In this document: positions 43,428-51,708 of the stretch, piece after piece
Numbering within the stretch: position 1 is the stretch's first letter
Layout of the letters: each line of letters opens with the position of its first letter
NCBI GenBank assembly: GCA_015075515.1
Contig: JABTUE010000003.1
Span: 62,001-126,000 of the forward strand
Length of the DNA: 64,000 nt
Source of the DNA: Planctomycetota bacterium
GTDB taxonomy: Bacteria; Planctomycetota; UBA8742; UBA2392
Direction of reading: 5' to 3'
The notes under the pieces: model-generated
What the model was told of the DNA's origin: nothing
Databases searched by the model: none
The model's input: the letters and a program-made list of their open reading frames with translations, nothing else
Made by a program: the position numbers and the translations under genes

Positions 43428-44522
43428 TTAGCGGTACTTGTGGCCGCCCTCGACGGCCTTGATGAAGCGTTCGCAGCGGTCTACCCAGATTTTTGTGACC
43501 TCGTCGGTTGAATCCTTGTAGTCCTCGGCAATCTTGCGCATCTCGGCCAGCGCGGTTTCGTTGTCGCCGGACTGGTGCGCGTACATGCCCGCGTTGCAGC
43601 GGAACACCACCATCTGCTTGTGTTCGGGAAACGCGGCCATCAGATCCAGCATCATCTGACGGGCGCGCCTGGGGTCGTTGTCCTTGCCCGCCAGGCGTCC
43701 AATCTGGTTGGCAAAGTTCAGCGTGATCTCGACCACGCGCTCGTCCTTTTTGGCAATCAGCTTCGGGATCACTTCGTTGAGCAGCTCGGCCACCTCGGGG
43801 CTGGATTTCGCCCGGTCCATCATCGCCTCGGCCTTGCGCAGCTTGATCAGCAGCAGTTCGTCCTCAAGCACCTTTTCGGCGCGTGCGTAGTATTCGGCGG
43901 CCTCCTTCTTGCGGCCGGCCGCATAAAGCGCGTCGGCAACGGCTCGCTGGGCGGCCACATCGGCCGGATTGGCGTTGGCGGCCTTGATCAGATCGCCCAG
44001 CCGGTCTCCGGTGCCCAGTTGGCGATCAATCCAGTCAATCCAGGCCTCGCCGGTGAAGCGACCGCCGGTGCCCACTTCTTTGGCAATCAGGCTACCGTCG
44101 GCGTTGGCCAGGATAATTGTAGGGTAGGCGTTCACTTCGTACTTGCGGCAGGTGGCCTTGTCTTTGTCGCCGTCCACATAGACCGGCACAAAGTCTTTGG
44201 CCACGCGCCGGGCCACACTGTCGAGGCTCCAGACCTCGGCAGCCAGCTTCTTGCAGGGGCCGCACCACGATGTGCTGAAAACGACAAACAGCTTGAGCTT
44301 CTTTTCCTCGGCCTGTTTCTGGGCTGTGGCGAAATCGTCTACAAACACAATGCCGGTGGCAGCGGGCTTGGTCTCGGCCGCAGGCTTTACTTCGACAGCC
44401 TTTGGCGGCGTCACGGGCTTGTCCGGAGGAGAAACCTTCGAGGCATCGCCGCCAGGCGAGTCTTGGGCGGACAGGGCGGAACAGACAATCAGCAGGGGAA
44501 TAGCGGCCAAAAATACGCGCAT
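43428..44522 (-). CDS. Secreted thioredoxin-fold protein with TPR-like tail
   Basis: 364 residues. Signal peptide MRVFLAAIPLLIVCSALSA, then a Pro/Lys-rich linker and a thioredoxin-like domain (about residues 58-165) with active site WCGPC in FSTSWCGPCKK and a cis-Pro in YPTIIL. Residues about 185-355 form helical repeats (ADALYAAGRKKEAAEYYARAEK) like TPRs. It is probably a periplasmic disulfide reductase or isomerase. AGGAG precedes the start. A strong terminator follows. Confidence 0.9.
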   Translation of the reverse strand: MRVFLAAIPLLIVCSALSAQDSPGGDASKVSPPDKPVTPPKAVEVKPAAETKPAATGIVFVDDFATAQKQAEEKKLKLFVVFSTSWCGPCKKLAAEVWSLDSVARRVAKDFVPVYVDGDKDKATCRKYEVNAYPTIILANADGSLIAKEVGTGGRFTGEAWIDWIDRQLGTGDRLGDLIKAANANPADVAAQRAVADALYAAGRKKEAAEYYARAEKVLEDELLLIKLRKAEAMMDRAKSSPEVAELLNEVIPKLIAKKDERVVEITLNFANQIGRLAGKDNDPRRARQMMLDLMAAFPEHKQMVVFRCNAGMYAHQSGDNETALAEMRKIAEDYKDSTDEVTKIWVDRCERFIKAVEGGHKYR

Positions 44523-44704
44523 CTTCAATCTCCTGAATAGTTTGCGTGATTCCAAAAAAATAGTAACCACTTTTGGTAGTTAGTACGATTCGGGCCGCCA
44601 TGGTTACACGATTTTTCTGGCGCGGCTTCTCGCAAACAGGAAGGCGGCAACGCCGGTTCTCGACTGGCGAGGCCGGTGAACGTCGTTCTTGACCTGAACT
44701 GAAA

Positions 44705-46132
44705 CTAGAACCCCTCACCCCGGAATTCGGCCCGGGCGCGGGTCGGGGCCACTGTCAGCACGGCCTTGCCGCCGCTGAAGACGGTGATTTTGCCGCTGCT
44801 CTGGGACAGAACCAGGGCGATGGCGCGAGTGGCCTTGGTCAGGGCTGCGGCCACGCGGTGGCGCGTGCCCAGGCCGGAAACCAGTTCAACGCGCACTTCG
44901 GCCGGCGGCGACAGATAGGTTCCGGCGCTCTGGATCACGCCGGCGCGGCTGACGACAAACGCGCCGTCAAGGCCGGAAAATTCCTTGAACGTTTCCTCAA
45001 GCGCCGGGTCCAGCAGGTTGCGCTCGCGTTCTTCGTAACCGCGAAACGGGTTGATCGTCAGTTGCTGACACATGCCGCGCACGGCTTCTTCGTCACCGAT
45101 CACCACCGTGGTGCCGACGGCGCGGCCCTCGCGGCCTTCTTCGGCGAGTTCAAGCAGAAGCTGGATCGCGCGTTCGAACACCTCGGGCTGCACGTTTTCG
45201 CGCGAGGCCTTGCTGAAGATACGGCTGGAAAGCGCACGCGGCTGCTCGATGCGCATGGTGTCAAAGTTGTCCGAACGCGGGGCGCCACAGATGGCAATCG
45301 CGCGATGCTGCGGCCCCAGCAGATCACGCGCGGCGGCGGCCAGCAGCGCAAGCTGCACAGCGCTTTCTTCGGCCATGTCGCCGCGCGACAGCCGCACCAC
45401 ACCGCGGGCGCGGCGCACAATGGAATCCGGCAGGTCCACGCCGCGGGTGGCCAGAACTACGCGCTGGTCCACGAAAGTTTCCAGCAGTTCGGGATGGTTA
45501 AGGACATCGGCAAACATCAGCAGTGTGCCGGCGTCCACCTCGTCGGCGAAACGCTGCATGTTGCGCAACAGCGCCCGGATCACAGGCGGCAGACGGCGGC
45601 TGACGCGCGCGCGCCGGGCGGCCGGCCCCGCCAGCGCGGCAATGAACGCCTGCGCGCCCTGGGCGGCAATCGCCTGCTGCACGCGCTGTTCCGGCGCGTC
45701 CTTGAACAGCGCCACCAGCGCCGACAGCGCCTTGAGATACCGGTCGTGCCCCGCGGGACTGGAAATAAAAAGAAACACCAGATGCACGCGGCCCAGTTCC
45801 GGCCGGCCGTAATCAAAACCCGAACGCGAGCGCCCCACCACCAGCACCACTTCGTTGCCGATCTCAAGCGTCGCGTGCGGTGCCGCCCAGCCCGGCCCCA
45901 GTTGCGTGTTCAGCATGGCCTCGCGCGCCAGCACCGCCGCCGAAAGATCCAGTTGTTCGCCGGCGTTCAGGCCCAGCACGCGCGCGGCCGCCGAAACCAT
46001 CTGTTCCAGAGCCATGCGCTTGTCCGAACCCTTGAGCGTGACCACACGGCCGGCGCGCAGCAGTTCGGCCAGCGGCGAGCCGTCGCCGGGCTGGGGCAAT
46101 GCGTTGATGAACTCGGTTCTGGATCGGGCCAC
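44705..46132 (-). CDS. PTS EIIA-like domain fused to diadenylate cyclase
   Basis: 475 residues. Residues about 18-155 are a fructose/nitrogen-type PTS EIIA domain with phospho-acceptor His86 in GWAAPHATLE. Residues about 170-310 form a middle alpha/beta domain of unclear family. Residues about 325-470 are a DisA_N/DAC domain with both catalytic motifs, DGA (389-391) and RHR (424-426, in LGTRHRVAAALT), so c-di-AMP synthesis is expected. No membrane helix is seen, so it would be a cytoplasmic enzyme, unlike CdaA. EIIA phosphorylation might tune the cyclase (inference). It lies downstream of fmt. Confidence 0.93.
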   Translation of the reverse strand: MARSRTEFINALPQPGDGSPLAELLRAGRVVTLKGSDKRMALEQMVSAAARVLGLNAGEQLDLSAAVLAREAMLNTQLGPGWAAPHATLEIGNEVVLVVGRSRSGFDYGRPELGRVHLVFLFISSPAGHDRYLKALSALVALFKDAPEQRVQQAIAAQGAQAFIAALAGPAARRARVSRRLPPVIRALLRNMQRFADEVDAGTLLMFADVLNHPELLETFVDQRVVLATRGVDLPDSIVRRARGVVRLSRGDMAEESAVQLALLAAAARDLLGPQHRAIAICGAPRSDNFDTMRIEQPRALSSRIFSKASRENVQPEVFERAIQLLLELAEEGREGRAVGTTVVIGDEEAVRGMCQQLTINPFRGYEERERNLLDPALEETFKEFSGLDGAFVVSRAGVIQSAGTYLSPPAEVRVELVSGLGTRHRVAAALTKATRAIALVLSQSSGKITVFSGGKAVLTVAPTRARAEFRGEGF

Positions 46133-46150
46133 GGGGGCACGTTGCGTGAT

Positions 46151-47101
46151 TCACGCGCCGGGTGCAAGGGCCCCCGGCGCCAGCACATCCCCCACCGCCA
46201 GGCGCAGGCCGTTGGCCGCATCGCGCGCCGCCAGCGGCGGCTTTCCCTCGCGCTGCACAACCTGCAGCACTGCCGCGCCCCGGCCGCACGCAACGGCCAT
46301 GCCCGTCTGGTCAAGGCGCACAATCGTTCCCGGCGCCGCATCGCCGGGGGATTCTTCGGGCAGGGCCTTGTGCACAATCAGTCGCTGACCGCGCGCCACG
46401 CACCAGGCGCGAGGCCAGGGCTGGGTGGCGCGCACACGGTTGCACAGGCTCGCGGCGTCGGCGGCAAAGTCCAGCGCGCCTTCGTGTTTTTCCAGCGGCG
46501 GGGCAAAGGTGGCGCGGGCGTCGTCCTGGGGCAGCGGCGTCAGTGTTTCCAGACGGCGCAATGTTTCCGGAACCAGGCGCGCGCTGATCTGCGCGGCCTG
46601 TTCCAGCAGTTGCCCGGCGTCAAGCTGCGGGTCCATGCGCCAGGGCTGTTGCGCCAGAATCGGCCCGGCATCCATTTTGCGCACCAGGCGCATTACCGTT
46701 ACGCCTGATTCGATCACGCCGTCCATCACCGCGCGCTGCACCGGCGCGGCGCCGCGGTACAGCGGCAGCAGACTGGGGTGAAAGTTGATACAGCCGTGGC
46801 GGGGCAGTCCCAGCACGGCCTTTTTCAGCATCTGGCCGAAGGCAACCACGACAATCACCTCAGGCGCAAGCTCGGCCAGCCGCGCCAGCGGGCCGTCTTC
46901 GTTGACACTGGCCGTTTCATGCAGTTCCAGGCCAAGTTCACGCGCGGCCGCGGCCACCGGGCTGCCTTCAGGCTCGCCGCGACGCGACCGTCGCGCCGCC
47001 GGCTGTGTGAACACGGCCAGAGGCCGCAACGCGGCATCGGCGGCCAAAGCGCGCAACGTCGGCACCGCCATCTCGGGCGTTCCAAAGAACACAACTCGCA
47101 T
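46151..47101 (-). CDS. fmt: Methionyl-tRNA formyltransferase
   Basis: 316 residues. Formylates initiator Met-tRNA. Motifs FFGTPEMAVPTLRAL at the N-terminus, INFHPSLLPLYRGAAP (Asn, His), VRKMDAGPIL (Asp) and a C-terminal OB-like domain are present. No def (peptide deformylase) is in the window, though it often neighbours fmt. The EIIA-DAC gene begins 18 nt after the fmt stop, so the two probably share a transcript. Confidence 0.94.
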   Translation of the reverse strand: MRVVFFGTPEMAVPTLRALAADAALRPLAVFTQPAARRSRRGEPEGSPVAAAARELGLELHETASVNEDGPLARLAELAPEVIVVVAFGQMLKKAVLGLPRHGCINFHPSLLPLYRGAAPVQRAVMDGVIESGVTVMRLVRKMDAGPILAQQPWRMDPQLDAGQLLEQAAQISARLVPETLRRLETLTPLPQDDARATFAPPLEKHEGALDFAADAASLCNRVRATQPWPRAWCVARGQRLIVHKALPEESPGDAAPGTIVRLDQTGMAVACGRGAAVLQVVQREGKPPLAARDAANGLRLAVGDVLAPGALAPGA

Positions 47102-47123
47102 GACCAGAGCTTACCCGCGGCCG

Positions 47124-47156
47124 AAAAAACGCGACAGGCCCGCCGCAGGGCGGGCC
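47124..47156 (-). terminator. Terminator of the large secreted protein gene
   Basis: GGCCCGCC (47149-47156 as read on the minus strand) pairs with GGCGGGCC (47137-47144), 4-nt loop, followed on that strand by TGTCGCG and a run of six T (47124-47129). It lies 17 nt after the stop. Confidence 0.8.
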
Positions 47157-47173
47157 CGTGCACGGCAAGCCCG

Positions 47174-49516
47174 TTACTTGAACTTGAACGTGGTCAGGCC
47201 GGCGTTGCCCGCCACGAAGAACTCCTTCTGCTTGGGGTTGATCGCGGCCAGACCCTTGGGCTGGCGGCTCCAGGCATACAGTTTGATCGCGCGCTTCTGC
47301 ACGCCCACGCTGAGTACCCCGGCCGGGCAGGCAAAGGCGCAACTGGCCTCGTCGCCCCAGTGCTGAACGCCAAAGAACGGGGCGGCGGCGGTGGTACCGT
47401 AGGTACTGGAACCGGGCAGGTTTTCAGTCTTAAACACGAAGCTGAAGTTCTCCATGATGCATTCGCCGGGCTGGGGGCTGATCATGGTGCAGTTCACGCC
47501 CGTGTATTCCCACTTGTTCACTTCGTTGATCAGCACGGCCTCGCGGCGCTTGGTGACAAAGGCCGTGACGCAGGTGTCGCCCACGTACATGGGATCCACG
47601 TCGGCCACGTCGTACTTGACCAGCACCTTGCCCTTGTCGTCTATCAGTTGAAGGCTGCCTTCGCCCACGTTGCGCTCGGTAACCAGGAACTCGTTGCTCT
47701 TTTCGCCGATCCACAGGCACACGGCGATTGAGTCCTTGTAGCCGCAGCGGAAAACCTGGCGCGGCTCGCCGCCGGCAAAGGGCTGGGCCAGCACGTTGCC
47801 GCCCTCGGCCTTGTCCTGGCTGTAGACCACGGCCGAAAAGTCCGGCATCGGGCGGCACCACGTGCCCTTGATCGGCGGCAGCGATGCCGTGACCTTGGCC
47901 GTGGCCACATCCATCAGCCACGCGCCCTGGTTGCGCACGCAGGCCATGATCTTGTCGCCCTTGTCGTTGAAGGCCACGAACTCGCCCAGCACACCCTTGT
48001 TCATGCGTGTCAGCGGGATATTCGTCAGTTCCTCGCGGGTCTTGGCGTCAATCACGATCACGCGGTCGAGTGTCAGCACCGCCACACGCTTGCCCGCAGC
48101 GTCATAGGCCATGGCCAGCGGCACGAACTCGATGGCGTTGGCGCGGTAGATGAACTCGGCCTCGTCGCTGGTCTTGCCGGCAATGATGCCGAACCGGGCG
48201 GCCACGGTGCGGGCGCCCGCGCCGACGGCATAGAAAGGTTCCTTGTCGCCGTCGCCCATGGCGTCGTCGTGCATGATGGTGGTGGCCCAGACTTCTTTCA
48301 TGGTGTTGAGGTCAATCGCCTTGAGCCACGCGCGCTGGGGCGACTTGTTTTCCAGGAACACGCCGATTCCGCCCTCAGGGGCAAAGCCTACCAGCGCGTC
48401 GTGGTACTGGGTCTTGTAGACGCGCTCCCAGGTACCGCGTTTGACGATCGCGCGGTCAATCGTGTCCATCGGGTGGGTCAGCACAAAGTTGCCGCAACTG
48501 CTCAGGGCAAAACGCGCCACGTAGGTGCTGGACCATTCATCGGGGCTGACCTGGGCCTCTTTCAGGTCGCCCTTGGCGGCGTCAAACACCAGGCACCCTA
48601 TTTCACAGGGGCCCGAGTTTGCTCCGGGCGAACGCGGCCGGGTGACCAGTACAATCACTTCCTTGTCGGTCACGGCAAACACGGCGTCGCGGTCTTTGGG
48701 CGGCACACCGAACTGACTGTGGCTCCATTTGAGGGTCACCGACTTGCCCTCGGCGCTGTGCAGGGTGGCGTCGGCGCTGGCCCAGGTCTTGGTGGTGGCG
48801 TCGTATTTGGTCAGCACGCTCAGCGCGTACTTGCCGCCTGCGCCGCCATGCACGGTGTAGGTCGGCGTGGCGGCGGGCGCGCGGTCGGCGTCCTTGCCCT
48901 TGTCGCGGCCGAAACCCTTTTCTTCGCGCGGCTTGGCGGACTTCACCGGCGCGGACTTGTCGTAACCGGCGGCAAACTTGCACTTGCCGGTCTTGGGTTC
49001 CACAAACACCGTCAGCGCCTGGCTGCTGACCACACACCACGAGCCGCTGTCATAGGCCATGCGGGGCGCGTCTTCAAAGGCCGGGCACTCCTTGGGCAGC
49101 TTGACATAGCTGGTGCGCAACTGCTGGGTCTTGAAATCATAGAACGCAAACTTCAGCGCGTGGCCGTCGGGCGTGTAACCTGCCAGGCGATAACAGTAAT
49201 CGTCCGTGACGCCGATGCGCGGCTGGTCGCTGCCGGCGGCGAAAATCTCGGCCACCTCGTAGCTGCCCTCGACCTTGACGTCTTCGATCTCAAGCTGCGG
49301 CAGTACGGCTTTGGCCGCGTTCTTGCCCCAATTGCCTTTGCCGTTGGCGCCGGGCTGGCCGGGCAGGGGGCCACCCTTGCCGCCGCCACCGGGAACCTTG
49401 CCGCCACCGCCGGGGCCACCGCCACCGGGGCCGCGCTGGGCCAACAGCGTCGTGCCGGGCGCAAAACACAGTGACAGCACAAACAGGCATCCGATCAGGC
49501 CGATCCAGGCTCTCAT
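47174..49516 (-). CDS. Large secreted protein, propeller-like, unknown
   Basis: 780 residues. Signal peptide MRAWIGLIGCLFVLSLCFA, then a Gly/Pro-rich low-complexity stretch (about residues 30-65) and a long beta-rich body. Repeated blade-like segments such as GKRVAVLTLDRVIVIDAKTR, YVGDTCVTAFVTKRREA and KLYAWSRQPKGLAAINP recall WD/PQQ-type propellers. No catalytic motif or membrane anchor. The ATG at 49516 follows AGGAG. A strong terminator follows; it is transcribed alone or read into fmt. Confidence 0.82.
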   Translation of the reverse strand: MRAWIGLIGCLFVLSLCFAPGTTLLAQRGPGGGGPGGGGKVPGGGGKGGPLPGQPGANGKGNWGKNAAKAVLPQLEIEDVKVEGSYEVAEIFAAGSDQPRIGVTDDYCYRLAGYTPDGHALKFAFYDFKTQQLRTSYVKLPKECPAFEDAPRMAYDSGSWCVVSSQALTVFVEPKTGKCKFAAGYDKSAPVKSAKPREEKGFGRDKGKDADRAPAATPTYTVHGGAGGKYALSVLTKYDATTKTWASADATLHSAEGKSVTLKWSHSQFGVPPKDRDAVFAVTDKEVIVLVTRPRSPGANSGPCEIGCLVFDAAKGDLKEAQVSPDEWSSTYVARFALSSCGNFVLTHPMDTIDRAIVKRGTWERVYKTQYHDALVGFAPEGGIGVFLENKSPQRAWLKAIDLNTMKEVWATTIMHDDAMGDGDKEPFYAVGAGARTVAARFGIIAGKTSDEAEFIYRANAIEFVPLAMAYDAAGKRVAVLTLDRVIVIDAKTREELTNIPLTRMNKGVLGEFVAFNDKGDKIMACVRNQGAWLMDVATAKVTASLPPIKGTWCRPMPDFSAVVYSQDKAEGGNVLAQPFAGGEPRQVFRCGYKDSIAVCLWIGEKSNEFLVTERNVGEGSLQLIDDKGKVLVKYDVADVDPMYVGDTCVTAFVTKRREAVLINEVNKWEYTGVNCTMISPQPGECIMENFSFVFKTENLPGSSTYGTTAAAPFFGVQHWGDEASCAFACPAGVLSVGVQKRAIKLYAWSRQPKGLAAINPKQKEFFVAGNAGLTTFKFK

Positions 49517-49700
49517 GAGTGCTCCTGTGTGGCGTGCGTTGTACTCAACCCCAAGGGAGCGCCGGCGTTGCGGGTAAATCGGCCACGCCTGCGGCCTCAA
49601 GGTTCAAAATGCCCAAGGGGCGCCGGGGTGGTTCACTTTCCGGCACGATAACCGACCCAAGGTGTGTCCTTAACGTTCCCGCCGGCTTGGACTAACGTGA

Positions 49701-50567
49701 TTAAACCGGAACCAGCAGATCCCGCCAGCGGGCAAACCCCCGGGCTTGTTCGGTTTCGCCACGGTTGGCGTAACAACCCACCAGATTGGAAAGCATGCGG
49801 GCCAGCATTTCACGTTCTGTGGCCGGCCTGAAATCGCGCGGGTTCAGGGGGCCGTCAGCAAACGGCCCGACCAGGGCCTGCACCTCACCCAGGTTGAGGC
49901 GCCGAAAACCGTCAAATGGGTCAAAAAACGTGCCCACGCCTACGTAGGGGTCTCCGTAGTACCCCAGAAAATGCCCCGGCGTGCCCACCCCGTGCACCGG
50001 CAGTTCCAGCCGTTGGCCCACCAGAATCGCCACCGCGCACAGGCTGATCGGTATGCCCCGACCCGTGGCCAGCACGTGCTGGGCATAGCTGTTGTTCGGG
50101 TCGTAATAGTTCTGCCGGTTGCCCGCAAACCCGCGCGCCGAAAGCACGCGACCCAGTGCCTCAAGTCCGTTGTCGAAGGCCCGGTCGCCGCTGAGCGTTG
50201 CCCCAACCTCGGCGGCAATTTCGTCCAGACGTGACGATACCGGCCAGTCCGCCCCTGTGGGTGCCGCGCTACCCAGCAGTGTCCAGGCGGACTCCAGTGC
50301 CGGTCGCGGCGCCGCCGCCAGCGCGACCCACTGTGGTTCATGCGCGACAAACCGTCCGCGCGCGGCCGCGGCGTCCAGGTTGGCGCGCGCCCGGGGGGCT
50401 GACTGTTCCGCGCGGGTCTGAAGCTGTTGCAGATCGGCCGGCGGCAAAGCCGCGATCTGATCCAGCAGCGCTGCCACCGCCGCCGGGTCGTCATCGAGCA
50501 GGCGCAACAGTCCGTCAAGATTTTCCCGGGTCAGCGGCACTGGCTTCCCTTTGCGCGTATCCAGCAT
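49701..50567 (-). CDS. SirB1-like transglutaminase-core protein
   Basis: 288 residues. The C-terminal two thirds match the SirB1/Transglut_core2 pattern: GFAGNRQNYYDPNNSYAQHVL, GIPISLCAVAILVGQRL, GVGTPGHFLGYYGD and a DPFDGFRRL end. The N-terminal 80 residues are helical. The start is ambiguous: ATG at 50567 or at 50582, the latter overlapping the divergent gene by 2 nt. SirB1-type proteins are linked to protein homeostasis but their activity is poorly defined. Confidence 0.85.
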   Translation of the reverse strand: MLDTRKGKPVPLTRENLDGLLRLLDDDPAAVAALLDQIAALPPADLQQLQTRAEQSAPRARANLDAAAARGRFVAHEPQWVALAAAPRPALESAWTLLGSAAPTGADWPVSSRLDEIAAEVGATLSGDRAFDNGLEALGRVLSARGFAGNRQNYYDPNNSYAQHVLATGRGIPISLCAVAILVGQRLELPVHGVGTPGHFLGYYGDPYVGVGTFFDPFDGFRRLNLGEVQALVGPFADGPLNPRDFRPATEREMLARMLSNLVGCYANRGETEQARGFARWRDLLVPV

Positions 50568-50580
50568 ACCCTGTGAGGCC

Positions 50581-51063
50581 ATGCGCGACACCTTCCGGCG
50601 TCTGGATGTCTGTCCGGCCTGCGGCAAGCCCGCCGCGGGCGAAGGCGACCAGTGCATCTTCTGCGGTGCAGGGCTTTTGACAAAAGCCGTGGGCTGGCGC
50701 GCCGTGTACCACGCCTACAGCTATGCCGACGCCATGCTGGCCACCAGCGCGCTGCAAAGTCACGGGCTTTCGGCGCGCATGACCTGCAACCTGGGCGAAC
50801 GCGCCCTGACCGGCGCCAGCCACGGCGTGGTGCAGGTCGCTGACGGCGACCACATCGCTGCACGCGAAGTGCTGCGCCAGTTGCGCGGCGTGCGCACGGA
50901 CACCGAATATCTGGAATGGCAGGAACTCAAGCACCGCCGTCACGTAAAACGCGGGCTGCTGCTGGGCACGCTGGCGGCACTGGCTGCGGCGGCGGGGTTC
51001 GGCGCGGTGCTGCTGGCCGCCACGGCCGAAACCGAGCCCGCGGCGGCCGAGGCCCGGCCCTGA
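50581..51063 (+). CDS. Zinc-ribbon and DUF2007-like membrane protein
   Basis: 160 residues. A zinc ribbon (CPACGK and CIFCGAG, residues about 11-34), a DUF2007-like ferredoxin-type domain (YHAYSYADAMLATSALQSHG to about residue 108) and a C-terminal membrane helix (about 128-150). The layout suggests a small membrane-bound signalling protein. The start at 50581 is adjacent to the divergent SirB1-like start. It is followed 1 nt after its stop by the HAD gene. Confidence 0.82.
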   Translation: MRDTFRRLDVCPACGKPAAGEGDQCIFCGAGLLTKAVGWRAVYHAYSYADAMLATSALQSHGLSARMTCNLGERALTGASHGVVQVADGDHIAAREVLRQLRGVRTDTEYLEWQELKHRRHVKRGLLLGTLAALAAAAGFGAVLLAATAETEPAAAEARP

Positions 51064-51064
51064 C

Positions 51065-51655
51065 GTGCTGGCCCATGTTCGTTGCGTCCTGTTTGACCTG
51101 GACGGAACGCTGACCGTTCCGGTTCTGGACTTTGCCGACATCCGCGCGCGGCTGCGGTTGCCGCCGGGCGAAAGCATCGTGCACGCTCTGGCGCGGATGC
51201 CGCTTTCCGAACGCCAGTGGCGCGAAGACCTGCTGCGCCAGATCGAACTTGAGGCCGCGCACGCTGCCGAGCCCAACGCCGGCGCCGTGGAACTGGTGCG
51301 CGCGCTGCAGGCCCGCGACATCGGCGTGGCCGTGATCACCCGCAATTTCGGCCGGGCCGCGCGCGTCACGCTGGACACGCTGGGGATCGAGGTGGCGGTG
51401 GTGATTTCGCGCGAGGACGCCGAACCAAAGCCGTCGGCCCAACCGCTGCTGCTGGCGCTGCGAACGCTGGCAGGTACCCCTGACCGCGCGCTGATGGTCG
51501 GCGACTTTGACGACGACATGCGCGCCGGGCGCGCCGCCGGCACGCGCACCTGCCTGATCACCAACGGCGCGCCGCCGCGTTTTGACGCCGACCTGTACGC
51601 CGATTCGCCGGGTGAACTGCTGGCAGCCTTTGAAGCCGCGTGGGCGGCGGGATAA
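51065..51655 (+). CDS. HAD-family hydrolase, phosphoglycolate-phosphatase-like
   Basis: 196 residues starting at GTG 51065. HAD motif I FDLDGTL (nucleophile Asp), motif II in GVAVITRN, motif III Lys in EPKPSAQPL and motif IV in MVGDFDDDMRAG are all present; the cap is small (C1 type). Such enzymes dephosphorylate small metabolites; substrate unknown. It begins right after the zinc-ribbon gene, so co-transcription is likely, and ends at a bidirectional terminator. Confidence 0.92.
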   Translation: MLAHVRCVLFDLDGTLTVPVLDFADIRARLRLPPGESIVHALARMPLSERQWREDLLRQIELEAAHAAEPNAGAVELVRALQARDIGVAVITRNFGRAARVTLDTLGIEVAVVISREDAEPKPSAQPLLLALRTLAGTPDRALMVGDFDDDMRAGRAAGTRTCLITNGAPPRFDADLYADSPGELLAAFEAAWAAG

Positions 51656-51659
51656 AGGA

Positions 51660-51684
51660 CAGGGGGCCCGCGAAGGGCCCCCTG
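51660..51684. terminator. Strong terminator between convergent genes
   Basis: CAGGGGGCCC (51660-51669) and GGGCCCCCTG (51675-51684) form a perfect 10-bp stem, 5-nt loop, followed by TTTT on the plus strand. It can also serve the minus-strand repeat-protein gene, whose stop lies 25 nt away. Confidence 0.88.
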
Positions 51685-51708
51685 TTTTGCGTCTGCTGAA
51701 GCGGTGCG

